From NCBI RefSeq assembly GCF_020381325.1, contig NZ_JAGSPI010000009.1, forward strand, positions 1 through 64,000: 64,000 nucleotides of DNA, in the 5' to 3' direction. Position 1 is the stretch's first letter. Each line of letters opens with the position of its first letter. This stretch comes from Providencia vermicola. Lineage in GTDB: Bacteria; Pseudomonadota; Gammaproteobacteria; Enterobacterales; Enterobacteriaceae. This document shows, in pieces, positions 9,847 through 18,242 of the stretch. The position numbers were made by a program, and so were the translations under genes. The notes below the pieces were generated by a model. It was not told the origin of the DNA, searched no databases, and saw only the letters and a list, made by a program, of their open reading frames with translations.

Positions 9847-10593
9847 ATGGATAATTATCTCACTAAATTACCTGATGTGATTGATTCTGTTGCAACTAAC
9901 CAGTTTTATCCTAATTTATTATCATGGTTATCATCCTTTATCGCTTTTGATAATGCCATCGTGTATGCCTTTGAAAAGGATACGCCTCCACGTTTCCTTT
10001 CAAAAGTTGAACGACGAAACAGTGATAGTGTGAATCGAATCTATCAGCGAGGCGCTTATTTAATGGATCCTTTTTACCAAGAGATCCAAAAAGGAGGGAC
10101 GTCCAAGGTTCTCACATTGAAAGAATTGGCACCTAAAGGTTTTTATCATACAGATTATTACCTGAATTTTTATCGCAAAACGGGTTGGTGTGACGAAGCA
10201 GGACTGTTGCTGGAAATTTCTGCGGATAGGCAATTGGGAATATTTTTTGGTAATGAAGACAGACCATTTTTCTCTGAAAAATACACTCAAGCCCCCTTAA
10301 AAGAAGCGTTTGAAATTATTTGCAGCATGGCTCGATTGCATAAAGAAGTTTCTCCCAATGCGGTATCGAACCACTATCAAAATGCAGATAGACAAACTCG
10401 TTTCGGCCTCACACCAAGGGAATGTGAGGTAGTGGAGTTGATTCTGGAAGGCAAAGGGTCACCTCAAATTGCAGAGTCGCTTTTTATTAGCCTTGGTACA
10501 GTCAAAAATCATCGTAAAAATATCTACCAAAAATTGAATATTAACTCGCAAGCTGAACTATTTAATCTATTAATGAATCGAATAATTCAGTGA
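9847..10593 (+). CDS. LuxR-family transcriptional regulator (amine cluster, upstream)
   Basis: This 248-residue regulator has an N-terminal ligand or sensor region of about 170 residues that I do not recognise. Its C-terminal LuxR HTH (about 185-245) carries LTPRECEVVELILEGKGS and SLGTVKNHRKNIYQKL. There is no receiver domain and no clear autoinducer-binding signature. It lies directly upstream of, and in the same direction as, the FAD oxidase operon, and a second LuxR protein lies at the other side of the pathway genes. The likely role is sensing the amine substrate or a product, which is inference from position. Confidence 0.8.
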   Translation: MDNYLTKLPDVIDSVATNQFYPNLLSWLSSFIAFDNAIVYAFEKDTPPRFLSKVERRNSDSVNRIYQRGAYLMDPFYQEIQKGGTSKVLTLKELAPKGFYHTDYYLNFYRKTGWCDEAGLLLEISADRQLGIFFGNEDRPFFSEKYTQAPLKEAFEIICSMARLHKEVSPNAVSNHYQNADRQTRFGLTPRECEVVELILEGKGSPQIAESLFISLGTVKNHRKNIYQKLNINSQAELFNLLMNRIIQ

Positions 10594-10917
10594 CTGTATA
10601 ACATGAGTATAAATACAGTGAGAATAATTAATGTCCATAATTATATCTAATAATCATATAATTGCGTTTTTTTCGTTATGTTAATTTAAATTTTTTTGAA
10701 AAAATATATTTAATTATTATTAATATCGAAATATTTAATTAACCAATTGAATTAAAAATAAAAAAAATAATTTAAAAATATTTTGTTTTTATTTAAATAT
10801 TCTACCTGGCTCACATTTGTTAAATCTTTGTTTTAAATGTCCCTAAAGGGCTATGTAATTGTTAATGTAAGGTTAAGATAATCGAGGTATTGCAAGATAC
10901 TAAACAGGGTATCCATT
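10594..10917. other. AT-rich leader of the amine oxidase operon (no gene)
   Basis: This 324-bp stretch is very AT-rich, especially 10660-10800, and has no ORF. It must hold the promoter of the oxidase operon. Short symmetric elements occur at 10813-10840 (ACATTT...AAATGT) and 10841-10850 (CCCTAAAGGG), possible regulator contacts. I could not identify a firm promoter. Confidence 0.5.
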
Positions 10918-12222
10918 ATGAATAACCAAGTAGAATCATTAACTTATTACGCAGCAACAAAGAAATACGATTTGCGTTTTCCAACACTGAAAGAAGATCT
11001 TGATGTGGATGTCGTGATCATCGGGGGCGGTTTTTCAGGGATCCACACAGCGCTTGAATTATGCGAAAAAGGGATCACAAACATCGCTATTTTGGAAGGT
11101 CGCTACCTCGGTTACGGAGGATCAGGACGTAATGGTGGTCAAGTGATGGCTGGAATTGGCCATGATATCGATGCAATCAAAAAATATGTGGGCCCAGAAG
11201 GGTTAGAAACCATCTTTAAGCTTAGCAATATGGGCGCAGGGATCATGCGTGAACGTATTGCTAAATACGATATTGATGCGGATTTTTGCCGTGGATATGC
11301 TTATTTAGGCAGCAATGCTCGCCAAGAAAAAACATTACGTAGCTGGCTGAAGGATTTCAAATCTGTTGATCCTGATGAAGAAATTGAATTTTATAGTGGC
11401 TCAGAACTAAAGCAGATTATCGGCTCAGATGCTTATACCTGCGGTATCAAGCACATGGGCGGTGGGCATGTACATTCATTGAATCTCTTACTGGGTGAAG
11501 CAAAAGCAGTTAGCGAGATTTATGGCGCAAAAATTTTTGAAAATAGCCAAGTTTTGAATGTTGAGTATGGTAATACCATCAAAGTCAGAACGGCGATGGG
11601 AACCGTTAAAGCACAGAAAATGTTATGGGCATGTGATTCATTCTTAAATGGCCTTGAGCCCACGCTTTACCCAAAAACCATCAACACCTACGCTTATCAA
11701 TTAATGACAGAAGCGCTATCTGACGAATTAATTGAGCAAATTAGCCCGATTCGCGGTGCGTATAGTGATATTCGCCCTGTGATTGATTATTACCGGGTCA
11801 CTAATGAAAACCGCCTATTATTCGGTAGCTCAACGCATTTTCTTGAGTATATTCCGTCTGATTTAAAAGCCTGGAATCGCAATTTAATGTTGAAGGTTTT
11901 CCCTTATCTAAAAGACGTCAAAATCGAATTAGCGTGGGGTGGCCCGATGGCCTGTAGTGCGAATCTCTTCCCGCAAATTGGTTCTTTGCCTCAACATAAA
12001 AATGTGTTCTATGCACAGGGATATTCAGGTTTCGGCGTAACGCCAAGCCAGATCGTGTGCAAAGTGTTGGCTGAAGGCATGGTGGAAGGTTCTCATCGTT
12101 ATGACTTAATGAGTTCAATTCCTCACGCCAATATTATTGGCAAAGACAGCATGCGTAATGTGATTGTTTCACTTGCGAAAATCATGCACCAAACATCGGG
12201 TTACTGGCAAGGCCGCCGCTAA
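10918..12222 (+). CDS. FAD-dependent amine oxidase, PuuB-like
   Basis: The 434 residues form a DAO-type flavoprotein of the family that includes gamma-glutamylputrescine oxidase PuuB. The N-terminus matches PuuB in layout (YYAATKKYD), followed by the Rossmann motif VVIIGGGFSGIHTAL (about 32-46), the flavin-contact segment GYGGSGRNGGQ, GGGHVHSLNL, and a C-terminal FYAQGYSGFGVT motif. The predicted reaction is oxidative deamination of an amine to an aldehyde plus ammonia and peroxide. It opens a run with a cupin and an aldehyde dehydrogenase that would oxidise the aldehyde. No PuuA-type ligase is present, so the substrate is probably a free amine rather than gamma-glutamylputrescine. Confidence 0.8.
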   Translation: MNNQVESLTYYAATKKYDLRFPTLKEDLDVDVVIIGGGFSGIHTALELCEKGITNIAILEGRYLGYGGSGRNGGQVMAGIGHDIDAIKKYVGPEGLETIFKLSNMGAGIMRERIAKYDIDADFCRGYAYLGSNARQEKTLRSWLKDFKSVDPDEEIEFYSGSELKQIIGSDAYTCGIKHMGGGHVHSLNLLLGEAKAVSEIYGAKIFENSQVLNVEYGNTIKVRTAMGTVKAQKMLWACDSFLNGLEPTLYPKTINTYAYQLMTEALSDELIEQISPIRGAYSDIRPVIDYYRVTNENRLLFGSSTHFLEYIPSDLKAWNRNLMLKVFPYLKDVKIELAWGGPMACSANLFPQIGSLPQHKNVFYAQGYSGFGVTPSQIVCKVLAEGMVEGSHRYDLMSSIPHANIIGKDSMRNVIVSLAKIMHQTSGYWQGRR

Positions 12223-12270
12223 TTCGTATCCGTATAACTATTTTATTGAAATCGATTGAAGGTAAACATC

Positions 12271-12639
12271 ATGATTAGTCCATTACTGCTGAATAAACCG
12301 CTTCCAGAGCTGCTGAATATTGGTAGCGTAACAAACTTAGGCTCTGTAGTTGTCGAAGGTGACCCACAAGCAAGTGTGGCGATGGTTCATGGCGAGCCAA
12401 CGGATAACCTAACTTGCGGTATTTTTGCGTGTACAACAGGCAAATTCAAAATGGTTTATCCGTTTGATGAAATGGCGACAGTGCATGAAGGCTCCGTAAA
12501 ACTGACTGACATAAAAACGGGTGTGACGGTTGAGTACCATAAAGGTGATACATGGTTTGCTGCGAAAGGTACTGAAGTCTTATGGGAAATTGATGCCCCG
12601 CGTTTCGTTAAGCACTACCTAGCTTGTGTGAATGCTTAA
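12271..12639 (+). CDS. Small cupin protein (DUF861-like)
   Basis: This 122-residue single-domain cupin has FDEMATVHEGSVKLTD as a barrel motif and YHKGDTWFAAKGTEVLWE as the second. The ATG at 12271 is used because GAAGG lies 8 bases before it; an upstream TTG at 12256 would include this ribosome site. It resembles the cupin domains fused or linked to PuuR-type polyamine regulators and ureidoglycine enzymes. It sits 48 bp after the oxidase and 28 bp before the dehydrogenase, so it is almost certainly cotranscribed. Its catalytic or binding role is unknown. Confidence 0.75.
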   Translation: MISPLLLNKPLPELLNIGSVTNLGSVVVEGDPQASVAMVHGEPTDNLTCGIFACTTGKFKMVYPFDEMATVHEGSVKLTDIKTGVTVEYHKGDTWFAAKGTEVLWEIDAPRFVKHYLACVNA

Positions 12640-12667
12640 TTAATTTCTATTTAGTGGAGTGATTGCG

Positions 12668-14161
12668 ATGAGTGAGTTAACCCTATTACCTGAAGTCAGT
12701 GAATTTCTGAAACGTCAACATGGGCATTTTATCAATGGTTTGCCGGTTTCTGGCAAGGGTGAAACTTTTTTTGACGTTGTTAATCCAGCCACTGAACAGG
12801 TTATCGCTAAAGTCAAAGAAGGGACGTTAGCAGAAGTGGATGCTGCAATGAGTGCGGCACATGCGGCATTCAAAGGCATTTGGGCAAATACCACACCGAT
12901 GGAACGTGGAAATTGCCTAAACCGCCTTGCGGATTTACTGGAAAAGCACCTTGAAGAACTCGCGCAGCTTGAAACCTTATGTTCAGGGAAAACGATTCAA
13001 CTTTCCCGTTTCCTTGAGGTGGGGTCGGCGGCGCAGTTTTTACGCTATTTCGCGGGGTGGGCGACAAAAATTAGCGGTGAAACGTTAAATGTTTCACTGC
13101 CATCATTTAATGGCGAAAAGTATTCCGCGTTTACACAACGCGAGCCTGTTGGGGTTGTTGCAGGAATTATTCCATGGAATTTCTCCATTATGATTTCCAT
13201 TTGGAAATTAGCGGCTGCATTGACGTGTGGCTGCACAATTGTCTTGAAGCCGAGCGAATTTACGCCATTGACGATGTTACGTGTGGTGGAATTAGCGAAA
13301 GAAGCCGGTATTCCTGATGGCGTGATTAATATCGTTAACGGTGGTGGTCGCGAAGTAGGACCCGCGCTTATTCAACACCCTCTGTGTTCTAAAGTGACCT
13401 TTACGGGATCGGTACCGACTGGGCTGGCGGTAGGGCGCACAGCGATGGAAGGGAAATTAACCCGTGTGACATTAGAGCTAGGGGGGAAAAACGGCGCAGC
13501 ATTCTTGGCGGATTTACCTGTTGAGAAGATCGTTAATGGCATTATCGAAGCGGGTTACCTTAATCAAGGGCAAATCTGTGCAGCGGCAGAGCGTTTTTAT
13601 ATCCCATCCAAATTAATGGATGAGGTACTGGCTGAACTTAAAGTCCGTTTATCTGCGATGAAAATAGGTTCTCCATTAGACGAAACAACCGAAATGGGGC
13701 CGCTTGCGAACAAAGCCCATTACGAAAAAATCCTCAGCCTATTTGAAAAGGCGCGCCAAGATGGCAGCGAAATTATTTATGGTGGCCAGCCGATTGCAGG
13801 TGCGGGGTATTTTGTTCCGCCGACTATCATTCGAGCGAATAGCCCAGACGATGCGTTGATGAAGGAAGAAACCTTTGGCCCTGTCGGCACCTTCTTAAGT
13901 TACGATGATGAAGAACAACTTATTGAGATGATGAATAGCACGCCATTTGGCTTAGCAGCCAGTGTATGGACAAACGATCTCAGTAAGGCGATGCGGATGA
14001 TCTCTCGTATTGAAGCGGGGACGGTTTGGGTGAATATGCACACTTTCCTTGATCCTGCAGTGCCATTTGGCGGTATTAAGTCTTCAGGTATTGGCCGTGA
14101 GTTTGGTAGTGCCTTTATTGAGTATTACACTGAGTTAAAATCTGTCATGGTGCGTTATTAG
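12668..14161 (+). CDS. Aldehyde dehydrogenase, PadA/FeaB-like
   Basis: This NAD(P)-dependent aldehyde dehydrogenase of 497 residues shows the VAGIIPWNFS cofactor loop, catalytic Glu in TLELGGKN, catalytic Cys in NQGQICAAAERF and the C-terminal PFGGIKSSGIGRE. The N-terminal FLKRQHGHFINGLP and the GTVWVNMHTFLDPAVPFGG end follow E. coli phenylacetaldehyde dehydrogenase FeaB/PadA closely. It should oxidise the aldehyde made by the upstream FAD oxidase to an acid. The start at 12668 has GTGGAG 8 bases before it. A strong terminator follows, closing the operon. Whether the aldehyde is aromatic or aliphatic cannot be settled here. Confidence 0.85.
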   Translation: MSELTLLPEVSEFLKRQHGHFINGLPVSGKGETFFDVVNPATEQVIAKVKEGTLAEVDAAMSAAHAAFKGIWANTTPMERGNCLNRLADLLEKHLEELAQLETLCSGKTIQLSRFLEVGSAAQFLRYFAGWATKISGETLNVSLPSFNGEKYSAFTQREPVGVVAGIIPWNFSIMISIWKLAAALTCGCTIVLKPSEFTPLTMLRVVELAKEAGIPDGVINIVNGGGREVGPALIQHPLCSKVTFTGSVPTGLAVGRTAMEGKLTRVTLELGGKNGAAFLADLPVEKIVNGIIEAGYLNQGQICAAAERFYIPSKLMDEVLAELKVRLSAMKIGSPLDETTEMGPLANKAHYEKILSLFEKARQDGSEIIYGGQPIAGAGYFVPPTIIRANSPDDALMKEETFGPVGTFLSYDDEEQLIEMMNSTPFGLAASVWTNDLSKAMRMISRIEAGTVWVNMHTFLDPAVPFGGIKSSGIGREFGSAFIEYYTELKSVMVRY

Positions 14162-14191
14162 TGGTTAATTTTGAGTATTAATCAACTGCTT

Positions 14192-14216
14192 CCCGGCCAT
14201 TGTGCCGGGTTTTTTT
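14192..14216 (+). terminator. Terminator of the amine oxidase operon
   Basis: The stem CCCGGC / GCCGGG with a 6-base loop is followed by seven T residues. It lies 30 bp after the aldehyde dehydrogenase stop and separates it from the SDR gene. Confidence 0.9.
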
Positions 14217-14288
14217 ATGCTTTTATTCGCGAGGTGATAAAAAATAGGGCTATGATAGCTGTATCTTATTTCTGAGCTAGGTGGTGGT

Positions 14289-15032
14289 ATGAAGACGGTA
14301 TTGATTACTGGTGGAAGCCGAGGAATTGGTCGTGCAACAGCACTACAACTCGCACGGCTCGGTATGCGAGTGCTTATTAATTATAAAAGTGACCATCAGG
14401 CTGCGGAAGGGGTTGTTGCAGAAATTCAGGCGGCTGGAGGCGTCGCGTATGCATTACCATGCGACATTAGCAGTGAAAGTGAGGTTGTTAAGCTGTTCGA
14501 GACCATTAAGCAGCAACATGGTGATTTGCACTATTTAGTGAATAACGCGGGTATTTTATTTCAGCAATGCAGAACGGAAGCGTTAACAGCACAGCGAATT
14601 AATACCGTTTTTGCGACTAATGTCACTGGGCTACTGATATGTTGCCGAGAATTTATTCAACTGGCTCATCATTTCAACCATTTTGATAAAAAAGCGATTG
14701 TGAATGTTTCATCCGCGGCAGCGCGTTTAGGCGCACCAGGGGAATATATTGACTATGCTGCATCAAAAGGCGCAGTGGATTCCATCACAAAGGGACTATC
14801 GTTAGAATTAGCTGAATTAGGGGTACGTGTTAATGGCATTCGTCCTGGCTACATTTATACGCAGATGCACCAAGACGGCGGTGAAGCAGGGCGTGTTGAT
14901 CGAGTTGCGGCACAGTTACCACTGAAAAGAGGCGGAGAACCTGAAGAGATTGCCGAAATCATTTCATGGTTGTTAAGTGATGCTTCATCCTATGTGACGG
15001 GTTCAATTATTGATGCGGCAGGTGGTCGCTAG
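14289..15032 (+). CDS. ygfF: SDR oxidoreductase YgfF
   Basis: This 247-residue NAD(P)-dependent short-chain dehydrogenase is a clear counterpart of E. coli YgfF, with the TGGSRGIGRAT cofactor loop, NNAGILF, catalytic Ser in VNVSSAAARLG, Tyr-Lys in YAASKGA and the RPGYIYTQMH segment. The substrate is unknown. AGGTGG precedes the ATG. It lies after a terminator, so it has its own promoter (a TATGAT element is visible about 25 bp upstream of the ribosome site). It is convergent with the second LuxR regulator, and a link to the amine pathway is only positional. Confidence 0.88.
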   Translation: MKTVLITGGSRGIGRATALQLARLGMRVLINYKSDHQAAEGVVAEIQAAGGVAYALPCDISSESEVVKLFETIKQQHGDLHYLVNNAGILFQQCRTEALTAQRINTVFATNVTGLLICCREFIQLAHHFNHFDKKAIVNVSSAAARLGAPGEYIDYAASKGAVDSITKGLSLELAELGVRVNGIRPGYIYTQMHQDGGEAGRVDRVAAQLPLKRGGEPEEIAEIISWLLSDASSYVTGSIIDAAGGR

Positions 15033-15036
15033 TTAA

Positions 15037-15702
15037 TTAAAACTTTTCCTGATGAATAATAAACCCTGATGACACAAGTTCAGTTCGGTTAGTGACATTG
15101 GCTTTAGTGAAGATATTACGCAGATGGGTTTTTACGGTGGATAATGACACGCCCAATAACAACGCAATGCGCTTATTGCTCGCGCCTTCACGAACCAAAT
15201 GAATGATTTCTTGTTCTTTTGGTGTGTAAGATACTAAAGAATCAGGCAAAATATCAAACGTCATCAGCTCTGCAACAGGTAAAATCGCATTTAACCGCAT
15301 AATTTCGTGTTGCGAGAACGGGCTGTCTCGCAGTACTGAAACTCCAGCAATAATTTTATTTTTCCGGCGAATAAAAATCTCAGCCATATCGGTTAGATTA
15401 TTAGGTTGCATAAAATCATGAAAAAAAGCCTGATTTTGCTGACGGATTTCAGGTGCCATTCTGACTAATCGTAAATCATCCTCTCGGAATTTATCGGGAT
15501 GGAGAGGATCGAGTTGATGAAAATAAGCCAAATAGTCTCGATGCATTTGAGCAGGGATCCCATATAACACATAGTTATCGGGCTGCCAGTGATCGTTGAC
15601 CAAGTAATACACTGAAGCAGAAATAGGAATAATGTGCGCAATGGTATTTAGGCAGCAATCAATCAATGTTTGCTGGTGGTCGCTAAACTGAGGTGGGCTC
15701 AT
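15037..15702 (-). CDS. LuxR-family transcriptional regulator (amine cluster, second)
   Basis: This 221-residue regulator has an unrecognised N-terminal sensing region of about 150 residues and a C-terminal LuxR HTH with YTPKEQEIIHLVREGASNK and SLSTVKTHLRNIF. The Met at 15702 is preferred because AAGGGGA lies 5 bases before it; an upstream ATG at 15717 overlaps that site. It is divergent from the APC permease gene and convergent with ygfF. Its layout resembles the regulator at 9847, so the two may be paralogues controlling uptake and oxidation separately. That is inference. Confidence 0.8.
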   Translation of the reverse strand: MSPPQFSDHQQTLIDCCLNTIAHIIPISASVYYLVNDHWQPDNYVLYGIPAQMHRDYLAYFHQLDPLHPDKFREDDLRLVRMAPEIRQQNQAFFHDFMQPNNLTDMAEIFIRRKNKIIAGVSVLRDSPFSQHEIMRLNAILPVAELMTFDILPDSLVSYTPKEQEIIHLVREGASNKRIALLLGVSLSTVKTHLRNIFTKANVTNRTELVSSGFIIHQEKF

Positions 15703-16101
15703 TTGATCCCCTTCCATAGTGAGTCAGATAATTATCATGCGCTTTCTTTTTATTAACATAAAGCAAACATGTTAATAACGTGAGGTTGATAACAGTATTT
15801 AAAACAAGTAAAAATTGGCTCAGTCTTGATTTGTTAGGATTTGGTATCTTTTGTTAATTAATTATTAATATATTAATGATTGAAATGATTGTTATATATT
15901 GATATTCAAGTATATATTTTTATTCCTGTTGGTTTTTTTGGTACTTTTCGAATAGTTACAAGAACTTCCCCCTCTCTCTGGGTATCGTTCTTTAGGACGA
16001 TGGTCGCCTCTTTGTGCTTCTTTCTATAGTGGCAATGTAGTCACGCTTTTTTTACAAAAAATTCACATTCATGACTGCGTATAGAGCGAGAGGGAAGCAA
16101 A
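15703..16101. other. Regulator-permease divergent intergenic region (no gene)
   Basis: This 399-bp stretch holds the divergent promoters of the LuxR gene and the APC permease. The first part is AT-rich. A small hairpin (ATCGTTC / GGACGAT, 15984-16001) lies in a pyrimidine-rich leader ahead of the permease. No ORF is convincing, and I could not assign -35 and -10 boxes with confidence. Confidence 0.5.
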
Positions 16102-17595
16102 ATGAATTTATCCTCAAAATTAACGTCACATCTCGAAAAGGGGAAAGTTGGGTTCCCAACGACGCTGGCGAGTTCGGCGGGTCTGATTATGGCAAGCCCT
16201 GTTATTTTAACCGTCACCAGTGGGTTTGGTATTGGTGGCGATACGTTTGCATTAGCCGTGCTACTGAGCTTCATTATGATGCAGGCACAGCTCACCACTT
16301 TTTCAGAGGCCGCGGCGATTTTACCCACCTCTGGCTCCGTGTATGACTATATTTCTTGTGGTATGGGGCGCTTCTGGGCTATCACTGGTGCATTATCAGC
16401 GTATTTGATTGTGCACGTCTTTGCTGGAACCGCAGAAACTATTTTGTCGGGGATTATGGCGTTAGTGAACTTTGAGCATCTGAATACGGTACTGGAAACT
16501 AGTAATTCGTCTTGGATGGTTGGTGTGGGTTTAGTTGTCACTTTCGGCATCTTAAATGCTTTTGGTATTGAAGCGTTTGGCAAGGTTGAAGTGGTGCTGA
16601 CTTTCGCCATGTGGTCAACACTGGTGATCTTTAGTATTACGGGTTTGATGTTACCGTTTAACGTACCGATGGAAGGGTGGTTTGGTGCAGAGCTAAATAT
16701 CTCTGATCCGACTCTGGTTTTAAGCTTTGTGGGAATGGCGATGTTTATGTTTGTCGGCTGTGAGCTAGTCACACCGATGGCGCCTGAAATTAAAAACTCA
16801 GCTAAAGTGATCCCTCGTGCCATGACAACCGGTTTATTCTGCGTGGCCTTATGTATGGTGCTGTTTGGTGCTGCGCTGGCCAATCAAGTCGAAAACGTGG
16901 TGGTTGACCCACAAACAGGCACGCGCTTATTGGAAACACCGATGGCAATCCCAGCTTTTGCTGAGCGAGTTATGGGGGAGTTTGGTAAATACTGGATTGG
17001 TGTCGCACTGCTATTAGCGGGTGGGGCAACCATCAATACACTGATGGCCGCTGTACCGCGTATTCTATATGGTATGGCATTAGATGGGGCATTGCCGCGT
17101 ATCTTCACGTATTTGCACCCACGTTTTAAAACACCCGTATTCGGCATTTTAGTGGCTGTGATGATCCCATGTTTACATGCTTTTGCTATCCAAGGCGACC
17201 TTGATCGTATTATTCCTCTGGTGTTAGCGGCAGTGTGTTCTTGGGGAACCGCGTATTTATTAGTGACTATTTCCGTGGTGCTATTGCGTATTCGCCGCCC
17301 TGATTTACACCGAGCTTACCGCTCGCCGTTTTTCCCAATTCCTCAAATTATTTCGAGTGTTGGGATTATTTTAGCGATTGTGTATATCACACCGCCAGGT
17401 ATGAATAAGTCTGATGTGTATATTCCGTTTGCGATAATGTTAGGTTTAACGGCCAGTTATGCACTGATTTGGACAGTATTTGTTCAGAAGGTTAATCCGT
17501 TCAAACCCGTTGATGTTGAAGTTGTTCTGTCTAATTCATTTAGAGATGAAGAGCATGAGGAGGTACAACTTGAGCCATTACGTCACCTCGCCTAA
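16102..17595 (+). CDS. APC family amino acid/amine permease
   Basis: This 497-residue polytopic transporter of the amino acid-polyamine-organocation superfamily shows about 12 hydrophobic helices. TM1 contains the broken-helix region GLIMASPVILTVTSGFGIGG, and a conserved SGSVYDYISCGMGRF segment follows TM2. AGAGGGA lies ahead of the start. The substrate is unknown; from its neighbours it probably imports the amine oxidised by the cluster. Its 3' end overlaps the next gene by 26 bp, implying coupled translation. Confidence 0.85.
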   Translation: MNLSSKLTSHLEKGKVGFPTTLASSAGLIMASPVILTVTSGFGIGGDTFALAVLLSFIMMQAQLTTFSEAAAILPTSGSVYDYISCGMGRFWAITGALSAYLIVHVFAGTAETILSGIMALVNFEHLNTVLETSNSSWMVGVGLVVTFGILNAFGIEAFGKVEVVLTFAMWSTLVIFSITGLMLPFNVPMEGWFGAELNISDPTLVLSFVGMAMFMFVGCELVTPMAPEIKNSAKVIPRAMTTGLFCVALCMVLFGAALANQVENVVVDPQTGTRLLETPMAIPAFAERVMGEFGKYWIGVALLLAGGATINTLMAAVPRILYGMALDGALPRIFTYLHPRFKTPVFGILVAVMIPCLHAFAIQGDLDRIIPLVLAAVCSWGTAYLLVTISVVLLRIRRPDLHRAYRSPFFPIPQIISSVGIILAIVYITPPGMNKSDVYIPFAIMLGLTASYALIWTVFVQKVNPFKPVDVEVVLSNSFRDEEHEEVQLEPLRHLA

Positions 17596-18184
17596 ACCTT
17601 CGTTATTACAGCGACTGGGAGGCTTAACCAAAAAACGGTTACCAACAGGTTACCAAGCTGGGTTAACGTTAAATCGCATTGAGCGAGACATGGCGCCTTA
17701 TCCATGTGAGTGGGGAGCACCAGGTGTGCTCCTTATCCAGCCGCAACCTTCGTTGACCATTGACGTCACTGAGCGCGTTAGAAAACTCTTCCTCGCGTTT
17801 ATTGTGTACAGCCGTTTTTCAGTGTCAGGTTTTTGTGATGAAAATTTAAATGCAAAAATTGTTGTGAAAACGCGTGGTAGCGTGAGAAAAAAACACATTC
17901 ATTTTGTGTCGAAGCAACCGGATGGTCAAAAAGTGATTGATTGGCTGAATGCTTACCCAATTATCAGAGAGACACTGGAAGAGTTAGATTTTAATTCATG
18001 CCAAATGACTTTTAATCATGGTCAGTGGCGTTGTGAAATCGAGCCTTTTACCGCATCGGAACTTGTTAGCCGCGTTCCAGCAACAAGACGTTATTTGAAA
18101 ATATCTCAAAAACAACGGCACCGGTTACTCAGTACCCTTCAGATGATTAGCCAACTGATGGAAAAACATACCGCTACCCATTGA
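17570..18184 (+). CDS. Conserved protein of unknown function (possibly DUF3156)
   Basis: This product of about 204 residues starts at a TTG placed six bases after a perfect AGGAGG (17558-17563), inside the end of the permease gene. No ATG gives a comparable start. It has no signal peptide or membrane helix and is basic. Visible patterns are CEWGAPGVLLIQPQ, a VTERVRKLFLAFIVYSRFSVSGFC segment and a basic C-terminal YLKISQKQRHRLLSTL. It may belong to DUF3156, which I recall near similar permeases, but I am not certain. Overlap with the permease implies a linked role. Confidence 0.7.
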   Translation: MSHYVTSPKPSLLQRLGGLTKKRLPTGYQAGLTLNRIERDMAPYPCEWGAPGVLLIQPQPSLTIDVTERVRKLFLAFIVYSRFSVSGFCDENLNAKIVVKTRGSVRKKHIHFVSKQPDGQKVIDWLNAYPIIRETLEELDFNSCQMTFNHGQWRCEIEPFTASELVSRVPATRRYLKISQKQRHRLLSTLQMISQLMEKHTATH

Positions 18185-18201
18185 GTTTAAAAAGGTTTTT
18201 T

Positions 18202-18220
18202 GATAGTAATAATTATTATC
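18202..18220. promoter_or_regulatory. Fur box upstream of the Fes-type esterase
   Basis: GATAGTAATAATTATTATC matches the 19-bp Fur consensus at 16 positions. It ends 22 bases before the esterase start codon, where it would overlap the promoter. This supports iron-repressed expression. Confidence 0.8.
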
Positions 18221-18242
18221 AGTTGACTCCTTGGAATTAGAT

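Noticed and set aside
10806-10822. Possible sigma-54 promoter (TGGCTC...TTGTT) before the amine oxidase gene
   Set aside because: The spacing between the GG and GC positions is one base short and the GC of the -12 element is missing.
16347-16883. Open frame of 178 codons on the minus strand
   Set aside because: It lies wholly opposite the APC permease gene, has no ribosome site and its composition is that of an antisense shadow.
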